In this document: positions 27,268 to 35,603 of the stretch, one piece after another
How the letters are laid out: the number at the start of each line of letters is the position of its first letter
Position numbering within the stretch: the stretch's first letter is position 1
NCBI RefSeq assembly: GCF_030056655.1
Contig: NZ_JASHIE010000002.1
Coordinates: 1 to 64,000, forward strand
Length of the DNA stretch: 64,000 nucleotides
DNA from: Flectobacillus rivi
GTDB lineage: Bacteria; Bacteroidota; Bacteroidia; Cytophagales; Spirosomataceae
Direction of reading: 5' to 3'
Notes under the pieces: model-generated
The model's input: only the letters and a program-made list of their open reading frames with translations
What the model was told of the DNA's origin: nothing
The model's database searches: none
Translations under genes and position numbers: made by a program

Positions 27268-28851
27268 ATGAATGAAATCACCTCGACAAATCTCAGCTCC
27301 TTAAAAGCTTGGGAGGATATCAAAAATGATAAGGCACTATTTTCAAAATTTGAGACCGAAATTCTTCCCTCTTACATGAATAGTTGTCGATGGTTTGCAG
27401 GTAAAGCCAGAACCCAACAGTATTTTAAGGTAGCATCAGCACTCGAAATCCCTATCAAAGACTCTATTGCCTTGCTTTGTATTGTAGAAGTTGGCTATGA
27501 CAATCAGGAGATTGAGCGTTATTTACTACCTGTATCATTTATAGAGGCCTCACAATCTAACGCTATAGCACCTGTTGGTATCATCAGTTTGGCATATATC
27601 AACGAAAAACGAGGTTTTGTGATTGATGCCTTGTATGATGAACGTTTTCAACAGGCTCTTTTTTATCAAATTTCTCACGCTGAATCAGTTTATCAACAAG
27701 ATGGGAAGGTTGATTTTGTGCGTGGGAAAGGACTGTCAGGTGAAGACATCAATGCTCCTATTACTTCAAAGGCATTAACCTTATCATCTTCCAACTCGGC
27801 AATGGTTTTTGGAGAAAAATATTTTCTCAAACTTTATCGAAAACTCTTTAAAGAAACTAATCCTGAGGTTGAAATGATTGAGTTTTTGACCGAGCACTCT
27901 GATTTTGCTTTTATTCCAGCATTTGCAGGAAGCATAACTTGGCAACAAGAGTCAGAAAGCGAAATTACCCTTGGGATGATGCAACGAATGGTCGATAATC
28001 AGGCTGATACTTGGGAAATGACAGGCAACCAGCTTACAGACTTTGTAACGGCGTTTGTCGATAAAACCTTTGCTATTAAAGAGGATGTTTTCAGTCAGGT
28101 AGAATTGCTGGCACAACGCACTGCCGAAATGCACTTGGCACTATATGCGCCTGAGGCTGAACCGATGTTTGCTACCCAAAAGTTTGATGATACTTATCGC
28201 CAATTTATTCATAAACGCTTATGCGATTTACTGGATCGACGCTATAATTTATTGATAGAAAAATATACAAGTATTACCGACCCAGTGACTCGTAAACTAG
28301 CTTGGGATTTTATGGAAGCAAAAGAGTTGATTGACGAATTTGCTGACCAGATTCTAACCAAAGACTTGGATTCGCTCAGAATAAGAATCCATGGTGATTA
28401 TCATTTAGGGCAAGTTTTGGCTACTGGAAATGATTATATCATCATCGACTTTGAAGGAGAGCCAGAAAGCTCCATCACCGATCGAAAAATTATGCACTCA
28501 CCACTCAAAGATGTGGCAGGTATGATTAGAAGTTACCATTATGCGATTTCGGCAAAGATGCTTAATTCAAACGAAACAGCAGATATGGATGCATTTAGAG
28601 TACAAACTGCCGCTGACCGCTGGTATCGTTTAATTATGCAGACCTATTTGGAAAAATACTTGGAAACCTTTGGGCATCCTCATCCGCTTTTCAAAAACAA
28701 TAATGAAACCAACTTCTTACTTTTGATTTATTTATTAGAAAAAGCCGTTTATGAGCTTGGCTATGAGATAAGTTATAGACCCGATTGGGTAAAAATTCCA
28801 TTAAAAGGAATTGTCAACGTGATTAGAGAAATTGAGAAAATGAAGATGTAA
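27268..28851 (+). CDS. mak: Maltokinase
   Basis: A 527-residue enzyme that phosphorylates maltose with ATP to maltose 1-phosphate, the donor for GlgE-type glucan synthesis. An N-terminal cap (CRWFAGKARTQQYF) is followed by an aminoglycoside-phosphotransferase-like kinase fold. The catalytic loop is IRIHGDYHLGQ with D377, and the Mg-binding motif IIIDFEGEP has D394; both are typical of maltokinases. The following stretch SPLKDVAGMIRSYHYA is also conserved in the family. In many genomes this domain is fused or adjacent to trehalose synthase, with glgE and glgB nearby; here only glgB (4 kb downstream) is visible. A strong hairpin terminator follows. Confidence 0.9.
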   Translation: MNEITSTNLSSLKAWEDIKNDKALFSKFETEILPSYMNSCRWFAGKARTQQYFKVASALEIPIKDSIALLCIVEVGYDNQEIERYLLPVSFIEASQSNAIAPVGIISLAYINEKRGFVIDALYDERFQQALFYQISHAESVYQQDGKVDFVRGKGLSGEDINAPITSKALTLSSSNSAMVFGEKYFLKLYRKLFKETNPEVEMIEFLTEHSDFAFIPAFAGSITWQQESESEITLGMMQRMVDNQADTWEMTGNQLTDFVTAFVDKTFAIKEDVFSQVELLAQRTAEMHLALYAPEAEPMFATQKFDDTYRQFIHKRLCDLLDRRYNLLIEKYTSITDPVTRKLAWDFMEAKELIDEFADQILTKDLDSLRIRIHGDYHLGQVLATGNDYIIIDFEGEPESSITDRKIMHSPLKDVAGMIRSYHYAISAKMLNSNETADMDAFRVQTAADRWYRLIMQTYLEKYLETFGHPHPLFKNNNETNFLLLIYLLEKAVYELGYEISYRPDWVKIPLKGIVNVIREIEKMKM

Positions 28852-28852
28852 C

Positions 28853-28888
28853 AAAAATCCCCCTTACCAAATGGCAAGGGGGATTTTT
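28853..28888 (+). terminator. Terminator after maltokinase gene
   Basis: A perfect 13-bp stem, 28853-28865 with 28876-28888, with five G-C pairs and a T-run, two bases after the stop codon. Confidence 0.8.
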
Positions 28889-29038
28889 TACTACCTATCC
28901 CGAATAAATAATAAATTGTTGTTTATGAGACACAAAGGTAATAAATGCCTCGTATTAAAACTATGGAAACACCTGTGATTCATGTCAAATCACTAAATGT
29001 TTTTTACTATTTTTTATAAAATAATCACAAACTTCTTA

Positions 29039-30232
29039 CTAAGCCTTCAAAACACCAAGCTCCTTCCCTACTTTAGTAAAAGCTGCAACTGCTTTTTCAA
29101 GGTGCTCCATATCATGTCCTGCCGAAATTTGTACTCGAATACGTGCTTTGCCTTGAGGTACAACTGGATAAAAGAATCCAATTACATAGATACCCTCTTC
29201 TAATAAACGCGCTGCAAACTCTTGAGCAAGTTTGGCTTCGTACAACATAATCGGCACTATTGGATGCTCACCTTGTAAAATATCAAAACCTGCCTCGGTC
29301 ATGGCATGACGGAAATATTTTGTATTAGCTTCCAATTTATCACGCAACGCTGTCGAGCTACTCAATACCTCTAATACCTTGATAGAAGCGCCAACAATGG
29401 CTGGTGCAAGCGTATTTGAGAACAAGTATGGACGAGAACGCTGACGTAATATTTCTACAATCTCTTTGCGAGCAGCCGTAAATCCACCAGAGGCTCCTCC
29501 CAACGCTTTACCATAAGTCCCAGTAATAATATCGATACGCCCCATTACATTTTTAAACTCATGTGTACCACGACCCGTTTTACCCATAAAGCCCGATGAG
29601 TGACATTCGTCTATCATAATCATGGCGCCATATTGCTCAACCAAATCACAGATTTTGTCTAACTGCGCAATTGTACCGTCCATTGAGAACACACCATCTG
29701 TCACAACCAAAATACGGCGACTTCCTTGAGCTGCTTTTAATTGCTCTTCAAGGTCTTCCATATTGTTGTGCTTATATCTAAAACGCTTTGCTTTACACAA
29801 ACGAATACCGTCGATAATTGAAGCGTGGTTTAGTTCATCAGAAATAATGGCATCTTGCTCGTTCAATAATGGCTCAAATACACCTCCATTGGCATCAAAT
29901 GCTGCGGCATAAAGAATACAATCTTCCATACCCAAAAACTCAGCAGTTTTTTGCTCTAATTCTTTGTGAATATCTTGTGTTCCACAAATAAAACGAACCG
30001 AAGACATACCAAATCCATGGGTATCAATTGCCTCATGTGCTGCCTTAATTGCCTCAGGATGAGATGATAACCCTAGGTAATTGTTAGCACAAAAATTGAG
30101 TACTTCCTTACCTGTATTGATTTGAATATTAGCAGCTTGAGGACTCACAATAATACGTTCTGATTTGTACAATCCTGCTTCTTTGATGTTATCTAACTCT
30201 TGTTGAAGAGCCTCTTTTACACTTCCGTACAT
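29039..30232 (-). CDS. kbl: 2-amino-3-ketobutyrate CoA ligase (glycine C-acetyltransferase)
   Basis: A 397-residue PLP-dependent enzyme of the alpha-oxoamine synthase family. It cleaves 2-amino-3-ketobutyrate with CoA to glycine and acetyl-CoA. Seen in sequence: CANNYLGLSSHP, VTDGVFSMDG, MIDECHSSGFMG with D208 contacting PLP, and GTYGKALGGASGGF with the Schiff-base K242. Length and motifs are standard. It starts 16 bases downstream of tdh on the same strand, which completes the two-step threonine-to-glycine route. Confidence 0.96.
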   Translation of the reverse strand: MYGSVKEALQQELDNIKEAGLYKSERIIVSPQAANIQINTGKEVLNFCANNYLGLSSHPEAIKAAHEAIDTHGFGMSSVRFICGTQDIHKELEQKTAEFLGMEDCILYAAAFDANGGVFEPLLNEQDAIISDELNHASIIDGIRLCKAKRFRYKHNNMEDLEEQLKAAQGSRRILVVTDGVFSMDGTIAQLDKICDLVEQYGAMIMIDECHSSGFMGKTGRGTHEFKNVMGRIDIITGTYGKALGGASGGFTAARKEIVEILRQRSRPYLFSNTLAPAIVGASIKVLEVLSSSTALRDKLEANTKYFRHAMTEAGFDILQGEHPIVPIMLYEAKLAQEFAARLLEEGIYVIGFFYPVVPQGKARIRVQISAGHDMEHLEKAVAAFTKVGKELGVLKA

Positions 30233-30248
30233 AAATAATACTTGGTTA

Positions 30249-31214
30249 TTATTGAGTAATTAAGAGTTTTTGTTGGTATTTTTCAGATAATTTTTCAATC
30301 ATGACCTGTGTCATACGTGCCAAGTCGAATTGTGGTTTCCAACCCCAATCCTGATAAGCCGCCGTGTCATCCACAGATTTAGGCCACGAATCGGCAATCA
30401 TTTGTCTAAAGTCTGGTTGGTATTGCACCTCAAAATCAGGGTAATACCTTTTTATTTCGGCAGTAACTTGTGCAGGCGTAAAACTCACACCAGCCAAGTT
30501 ATACGAACTACGAATGCGAATATTTTCGACTGGCGCTTCCATTAATTCTAGCGTTGCGCGAATCGCATCGTCCATATAAATCATAGGCAAAAGCGTATCT
30601 TCACGCAAAAAGCACGTATATGGCTTATGTTGAACTGCTTCGTGGAATATTTCCACAGCATAATCTGTGGTACCTCCGCCAGGCATTGATTGATAACTAA
30701 TTACGCCAGGATAACGCAACGAGCGAATGTCTACGCCATAACGTTTATGATAATAACCAGCCCAGTTTTCGCCAGCTACTTTGCTAATACCATATACCGT
30801 TGATGGATCTAAATAGGTAGCTTGTGGTGTATCGTACTGTGGAGCGCTATCGCCAAAAGCGGCAATTGAACTAGGGAAGAATACTTTATCGAGCTTTACC
30901 TCACGAGCTACTTCAAAAACATTGAAGAGAGTTCTCATGTTAAGTTCCCAAGCACGAAGAGGATCTAACTCGCCTTTAGCAGAAAGTACTGCGGCTAAAT
31001 GATAGATTTGAGTGATACCATGACGGTGAACTGTTTCGACCAAAGCCAAAACGTTGGTGGCATCCAAAACGACAAACGGACCATTCTCCTCACGAGGAGC
31101 TACTATATCTGAGCCAATTACTTGATCTGCACCATGTATGCTGCGTAATTGCTCAAGCAATACTGTACCAATTTGACCATTGGCACCAATTACTAAAATT
31201 TTGTCTTTTGCCAT
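30249..31214 (-). CDS. tdh: L-threonine 3-dehydrogenase, SDR type
   Basis: A 321-residue enzyme that oxidises threonine to 2-amino-3-ketobutyrate with NAD. It is the extended-SDR form rather than the zinc alcohol-dehydrogenase form found in E. coli. The nucleotide-binding GANGQIG lies at 10-16, and the catalytic Y141-xxx-K145 is in STVYGISK. MPGGGTTDYAVEIFHEA is typical of the SDR threonine dehydrogenases. It is the first gene of the tdh-kbl operon and is divergent from an lrp-type regulator gene. Confidence 0.94.
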   Translation of the reverse strand: MAKDKILVIGANGQIGTVLLEQLRSIHGADQVIGSDIVAPREENGPFVVLDATNVLALVETVHRHGITQIYHLAAVLSAKGELDPLRAWELNMRTLFNVFEVAREVKLDKVFFPSSIAAFGDSAPQYDTPQATYLDPSTVYGISKVAGENWAGYYHKRYGVDIRSLRYPGVISYQSMPGGGTTDYAVEIFHEAVQHKPYTCFLREDTLLPMIYMDDAIRATLELMEAPVENIRIRSSYNLAGVSFTPAQVTAEIKRYYPDFEVQYQPDFRQMIADSWPKSVDDTAAYQDWGWKPQFDLARMTQVMIEKLSEKYQQKLLITQ

Positions 31215-31417
31215 AGTAGTTGATGAGTGTAATTCAAAAATATTACTGACAAGAATAACTTTTTCAGTAATTATATTGGCACAAATTTATATTTTCAGTT
31301 ATATTTATCAAAACATATAGATTATTTCAATAAAAATTACTTTATTATAATATTTTTACCATAATTTTTACTTTTCCAAGAAGGCAAAATATTATTTGGG
31401 TAGAAAAAATTACTTTT
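31215..31417. promoter_or_regulatory. Divergent tdh / lrp control region
   Basis: A 203-base, extremely AT-rich region between divergent tdh and lrp-type genes. The sequence ttttcagtaattatat is followed about 25 bases later by ttttcagttatat, a phased direct repeat of the sort Lrp-type proteins bind. The assignment as a binding region is inference. Confidence 0.4.
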
Positions 31418-31879
31418 ATGGAAGCAATAGACGAAATAGACAAAAAAATCCTCAGGATTTTGCAACAAGATGCTAAAGTAACAACCAAAGAAATCGCCAA
31501 TCAATTGGGGCTAACAATCTCGCCCGTGTACGAGCGAATTCGTCGCCTCGAAAGCGTTGGATATATCAAGCAATACGTAGCAATTGTTGATAAAACCTTA
31601 CTCGATAACCCTATTATGTGTATCTGTCAGGTATCTATGCGCTATCATAATGAAGAGTTTATCGAGAAATTCGAACAGGCTGTTCAGCAATTAGAAGAAA
31701 TCCATGAATGCTACCACATGGCGGGTCAAGTAGATTTTTTACTAAAGATTTATATCAAAAGTCTCGACGAATATCATGACTTTGTTAAATACAAACTTTC
31801 AAAACTCGAAAACATCGGTGTCCTCAACACCACATTCGTTTTGAAAGAAATCAAACACACGTATTCGTATAGTTTTTAA
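31418..31879 (+). CDS. Lrp/AsnC-family transcriptional regulator
   Basis: A 153-residue regulator. Residues about 5-65 form the winged HTH (DKKILRILQQDAKVTTKEIANQLGL, ISPVYERIRRLESVGYIKQYVAIVD), followed by a RAM effector domain (about 70-145). Family members sense amino acids and bend DNA as octamers. Its divergence from tdh-kbl makes threonine, glycine or leucine the likely effector and tdh-kbl the likely target; this is inference from position. Confidence 0.92.
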   Translation: MEAIDEIDKKILRILQQDAKVTTKEIANQLGLTISPVYERIRRLESVGYIKQYVAIVDKTLLDNPIMCICQVSMRYHNEEFIEKFEQAVQQLEEIHECYHMAGQVDFLLKIYIKSLDEYHDFVKYKLSKLENIGVLNTTFVLKEIKHTYSYSF

Positions 31880-31881
31880 TG

Positions 31882-32056
31882 GTGAATTGTGAATGACGAA
31901 TTAAGAATTAAACTCATTAGTTATCAATTAGTCATCGATTACTAAAACCTGAGCATTAAGCTAAGTAAAAATATCTTTGAGAAAGTAAGCCATTTTTACT
32001 ATCATTAGAAATTTCTCTAAATAAGCGTAAAAGCTAATTCGTCATTCACAATTCAC
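31882..32056. repeat. MITE-like element with perfect 22-bp terminal inverted repeats
   Basis: Bases 31882-31903 are the exact reverse complement of 32035-32056. A 9-bp inner stem (31964-31972 with 31992-32000) lies near the centre. The 175-bp element has no coding frame, starts two bases after the lrp-type stop and ends 16 bases before the next gene. Its terminal sequence (gtgaattgtgaatga...) is related to the ends of the element at 59497-59783. Confidence 0.75.
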
Positions 32057-32072
32057 TCATTCATCATTAATT

Positions 32073-32690
32073 ATGGAACACCTCTACAAAATCATTAGTA
32101 TCTTGGGAACGGTGGCTTTTAGTATATCGGGCGCTTATGCTGGTATTCAAAAACGATTGGATTGGTTTGGGGTTATTGTTGTTGCTTTTGTAACCGCCGT
32201 TGGTGGAGGTACGCTTCGTGATGTATTTCTGGGTCAGCCTGTGCGATGGATTCATGACGAGACCTTGATTTTTATAATTTTCATCAGTGCCATCTTAGCG
32301 ATTCTTTTTGCGACATGGATTCCTAAGGTAGATATTCCACTTCAAATCTTTGACGCACTAGGTTTAGGATGCTTTTATGTTTTGGGTTACCAAAGAGGTA
32401 TTTCTGAAAATAATGAAGTATTAAGTAGCTTTTTATTGGGCACTTGTACAGCCTGTGCAGGAGGCGTGATTCGAGACATATTACTGAACGAAATTCCTGT
32501 TTTATTTCGAAAAGAAATTTATGCAACCGCTTGTTTAGTAGGCTTTTTCACATTTTACCAAATCAAAAACATATCAGGTCTAGAAGCTTATTCAAACCAA
32601 ATTACCATCTTCATCATTTTTACCGTTCGTATTCTTTCATGGAAATTTGGGTTATCATTGCCTCAAGCAAATGCGAATAAATCGAATTGA
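32073..32690 (+). CDS. TRIC/UPF0126 (YadS/YicG) family membrane channel, probable glycine transporter
   Basis: A 205-residue protein with about seven membrane helices arranged as two repeats. Each repeat carries the family hallmark: AVGGGTLRDVFLG near residue 45 and CAGGVIRDILLNEIP near 130. Bacterial members resemble trimeric intracellular cation channels, and genome-wide mutant phenotyping has linked UPF0126 proteins to glycine transport. That fits well with the adjacent tdh-kbl-lrp cluster, which makes or uses glycine. Specific transport of glycine in this organism is inference. Confidence 0.85.
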   Translation: MEHLYKIISILGTVAFSISGAYAGIQKRLDWFGVIVVAFVTAVGGGTLRDVFLGQPVRWIHDETLIFIIFISAILAILFATWIPKVDIPLQIFDALGLGCFYVLGYQRGISENNEVLSSFLLGTCTACAGGVIRDILLNEIPVLFRKEIYATACLVGFFTFYQIKNISGLEAYSNQITIFIIFTVRILSWKFGLSLPQANANKSN

Positions 32691-32821
32691 AATTGTGAAA
32701 AACTTTTAAAAAATATTATTTTAGCAGTAATAACCAATCGTTAGATTATTGGTTGTAATTAATTTTATGGCCGATAGCTCAATGCCCAAAGCCAATTTAT
32801 TCATTTCCTTCAGAATTTTGC

Positions 32822-32977
32822 ATGATATATCAAACTATCACCTCTAAAAGGCTAGTCGAAGATTTGAAAAACGGAAAAGAAATTCCTATAAACGTCAAAT
32901 TTTCTCCTATTCTCAATGATTGTACTATGACAACCTCTATCTTTACCAAAGTCTATCTAGTTCCTTTTGAAATTTAA
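32822..32977 (+). CDS. Possible small protein of 51 residues
   Basis: An ATG-initiated frame in the 309-base gap before glgB. The product (MIYQTITSKRLVEDLKNGKE... ending YLVPFEI) has ordinary amino acid composition and no low-complexity run. No family is recognised and there is no clear promoter. It could equally be chance. Confidence 0.25.
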   Translation: MIYQTITSKRLVEDLKNGKEIPINVKFSPILNDCTMTTSIFTKVYLVPFEI

Positions 32978-32999
32978 TCCATTAACCATTTCAGAAAAT

Positions 33000-35060
33000 A
33001 TGGCTAAGACCACCAAGGCAAAAACTCAATCTGAAGAAGAAAAAGCTGTAACCAAAGCTCCTGCAAAAAAAAGAGTCTCAAAAAAAACTACTGAAGAAGC
33101 ACCAGTTGTCGAAACTTCAATTGTTGTTGACCAAACGCCCGCAGCTCCTCCAGTCGAATTAAAGAATGTAGAAGCGTTTACTCGTTTCTCTGGTTTTGAT
33201 ATTTCGTTGTTTAAATCTGGAAAGCATTTTAGATTATTCGAAAAGCTGGGTTCGCATACTACCGAATACCAAGGCGTAGCTGGTACTTATTTTGCTGTTT
33301 GGGCTCCTTCAGCAAAGAGCGTATCGGTAATCGGTAATTTTAACTATTGGAATAAAGACTCTCACCACCTTTTTGTCCGTTGGGACGAATCTGGTATTTG
33401 GGAAGGATTCATCCCTCATATCGGCAAGGGAGAGGCTTACAAATATTGTATTGAAGCCCATGACGGTCGTAAACTTGAAAAAATCGACCCGTATGCGCAT
33501 TACTTCGAAACACCTCCCAAAACGGCTTCGATTGTATGGGATAACTGGTATGAGTGGACAGACTCCGATTGGATGGCTACTCGTAAGAGTAAAAACTCCC
33601 TTTCGTCTCCAATGTCTGTTTATGAAGTACATATCGGCTCATGGCGTCGTAAAGGTGACGAAGAAAAACTATCGTATATTGAACTGGCAGACCAGTTAGT
33701 TTCTTACGTAAAAGAAATGGCATTTACGCACATCGAGTTTATGCCAGTAATGGAGCACCCATACGAACCATCTTGGGGTTATCAAGTATTAGGATACTTT
33801 GCTCCTTCTTCGCGTTTTGGCACACCACAAGACTTTATGTATTTGGTAGAACAATGTCACAAAAATGATATTGGTGTTATACTTGACTGGGTACCATCTC
33901 ACTTCCCTGGCGATGCCCACGGGCTTTACGAGTATGATGGCTCACATCTTTTTGAGCACCCAGATATGCGTAAAGGTTACCATCCTGATTGGAAATCGTA
34001 TATCTTCAATTATGGTCGTAATGAAGTACGTAGTTTCTTAATTTCAAATGCTATTTATTGGCTAGAGCGTTTCCACGCCGATGGCTTACGCGTAGATGCA
34101 GTAGCGTCGATGCTTTACTTAGATTACTCGCGTAATCATGGCGAATGGGAACCTAATATCTTTGGTGGCAATCACCACCTTGAGGCTATTTCGTTATTCC
34201 GTGAACTAAACGAAATTCTTTACGCCGAATTCCCAGACGTACAAACGATTGCCGAAGAATCTACTTCATTTACGGGAGTTTCTCGTCCAGTATATACAGG
34301 AGGTTTAGGTTTTGGTCAAAAGTGGATGATGGGCTGGATGAACGACACCTTGAAGTATTTCGAAAAAGATCCGATGTATCGTAAATACCATCAAGATCAA
34401 TTGACGTTCTCAACAGTTTATGCCTTTACTGAAAACTTTATGCTACCGCTGTCTCATGATGAGGTTGTGTATGGTAAAGAGTCGTTGGTAGGTAAAATGC
34501 CAGGAGATGAATGGCAACGATTTGCGAATTTGCGATTGCTGTTTACTTATATGTTTACACACCCAGGTACAAAATTACTGTTCATGGGTGGTGAATTTGG
34601 GCAAACCTCAGAATGGAATTTCTCAAAAAGTCTTGAATGGTGGTTATTAGACCATGGGTATCATCAAGGAGTTCAAAGTCTGGTTAGAGAATTAAACTTA
34701 CTTTATCGCAACGAACATGCGATGTTTGATAAGCAATTTGCACCAGAAGGTTTTGAATGGATTGATTCCTCGGACCGCAACAACTCAGTAGTAGTTTATG
34801 CAAGAAAAGGCGATTCTCACAAAGAGCAGCTCATTATCGTGTTAAATCTAACACCAATTCCTCATAATAATTATCGTATTGGCGTGCCAATGCAAGGTGT
34901 TTGGCAAGAGATTTTGAACTCTGACGACACCAAATTTGGTGGAAGTGGAAAAACAAACCCAGAGCCAATTTTTGCAGAAGAAGTTTCTTGGCAAGGAAAA
35001 GCTTATTCGATTCCACTAAACCTTCCTCCATTGGGTGGCTTAGTGTTGAAAGTGAAATAA
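33000..35060 (+). CDS. glgB: 1,4-alpha-glucan branching enzyme
   Basis: A 686-residue GH13 enzyme that forms alpha-1,6 branches in glycogen. A basic, alanine/lysine-rich extension (about 1-55, KAKTQSEEEKAVTKAPAKK) is followed by CBM48 (about 85-180, VAGTYFAVWAPSAKSVSVIG) and the GH13 barrel. The nucleophile aspartate is in GLRVDAV (about 366), the acid/base glutamate is in IAEES (about 419), and LPLSHDEVV closes the site. A C-terminal beta domain ends the chain. The ATG at 33000 is preferred to an in-frame TTG at 32967. With maltokinase 4 kb upstream it supplies half of a GlgE-type pathway. Confidence 0.96.
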   Translation: MAKTTKAKTQSEEEKAVTKAPAKKRVSKKTTEEAPVVETSIVVDQTPAAPPVELKNVEAFTRFSGFDISLFKSGKHFRLFEKLGSHTTEYQGVAGTYFAVWAPSAKSVSVIGNFNYWNKDSHHLFVRWDESGIWEGFIPHIGKGEAYKYCIEAHDGRKLEKIDPYAHYFETPPKTASIVWDNWYEWTDSDWMATRKSKNSLSSPMSVYEVHIGSWRRKGDEEKLSYIELADQLVSYVKEMAFTHIEFMPVMEHPYEPSWGYQVLGYFAPSSRFGTPQDFMYLVEQCHKNDIGVILDWVPSHFPGDAHGLYEYDGSHLFEHPDMRKGYHPDWKSYIFNYGRNEVRSFLISNAIYWLERFHADGLRVDAVASMLYLDYSRNHGEWEPNIFGGNHHLEAISLFRELNEILYAEFPDVQTIAEESTSFTGVSRPVYTGGLGFGQKWMMGWMNDTLKYFEKDPMYRKYHQDQLTFSTVYAFTENFMLPLSHDEVVYGKESLVGKMPGDEWQRFANLRLLFTYMFTHPGTKLLFMGGEFGQTSEWNFSKSLEWWLLDHGYHQGVQSLVRELNLLYRNEHAMFDKQFAPEGFEWIDSSDRNNSVVVYARKGDSHKEQLIIVLNLTPIPHNNYRIGVPMQGVWQEILNSDDTKFGGSGKTNPEPIFAEEVSWQGKAYSIPLNLPPLGGLVLKVK

Positions 35061-35102
35061 AAAAGAAAATCGACTCTCAGAAATGGGAGTCGATTTTCTT
35101 TT
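35061..35102 (+). terminator. Terminator after glgB
   Basis: A perfect 16-bp stem, 35061-35076 with 35087-35102, and a 10-nt loop, beginning directly at the glgB stop codon and ending in TTTT. Confidence 0.8.
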
Positions 35103-35555
35103 ATACATAAAGTACTTTTGTTTTTTCAAAGGAAATATTTTCTTAAACCCTATAAAAAACGAAACCCTCGAAGCCGCCACTCCAAGGGTTTTCTTGTTTT
35201 TTTTAGTTATCCTATTTAGAGGATTACTTTAAGATTACTTAGGCTATTGTTGTTTAATAACGCCAATAAACATCACTGCCGCCACAGTTATTTTATTTTA
35301 ATTATTAACATAAATTAAAATGAGTCTATTATCCACGCTTGCCGCCACAATTGTGAATCGTTGACATTTCAAAGTTAGTATAATTAATTTTATCCACAAT
35401 AGAAATGTTTAGTATTTTTCTAAGATTTACATAAAAGATGGAATTTTTATGACTAACTCTTAAAATTTGATGCAAGAAACAACAGTATTAACCACTCTCA
35501 ACGTTGGTACAACCTTATTCAACGTTAATAATGAAATTTCATTCATTTGAAAAAT
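35103..35555. other. Gene-free stretch after glgB
   Basis: No gene is seen. A second hairpin (35162-35168 with 35185-35191, then a long T-run) gives a back-up terminator. The octamer gccgccac occurs three times (near 35174, 35279 and 35341), which is striking in such AT-rich DNA but unexplained. Confidence 0.4.
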
Positions 35556-35589
35556 AGCGTAATAGAGCCTTTTTGGACTATATTACGCT
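35556..35589 (-). terminator. Terminator of the M20 amidohydrolase gene
   Basis: A perfect 9-bp stem, 35556-35564 with 35581-35589, 15 bases after the stop codon on the minus strand and followed there by ATTTTTC. Confidence 0.65.
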
Positions 35590-35603
35590 GTGATAAAATG
35601 AGA

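Noticed and set aside
35174..35349. Three copies of gccgccac, considered as a possible CRISPR-like or iteron array
   Set aside because: The unit is only eight bases and the spacing is uneven (about 105 and 62 bases), with no longer conserved repeat around it.
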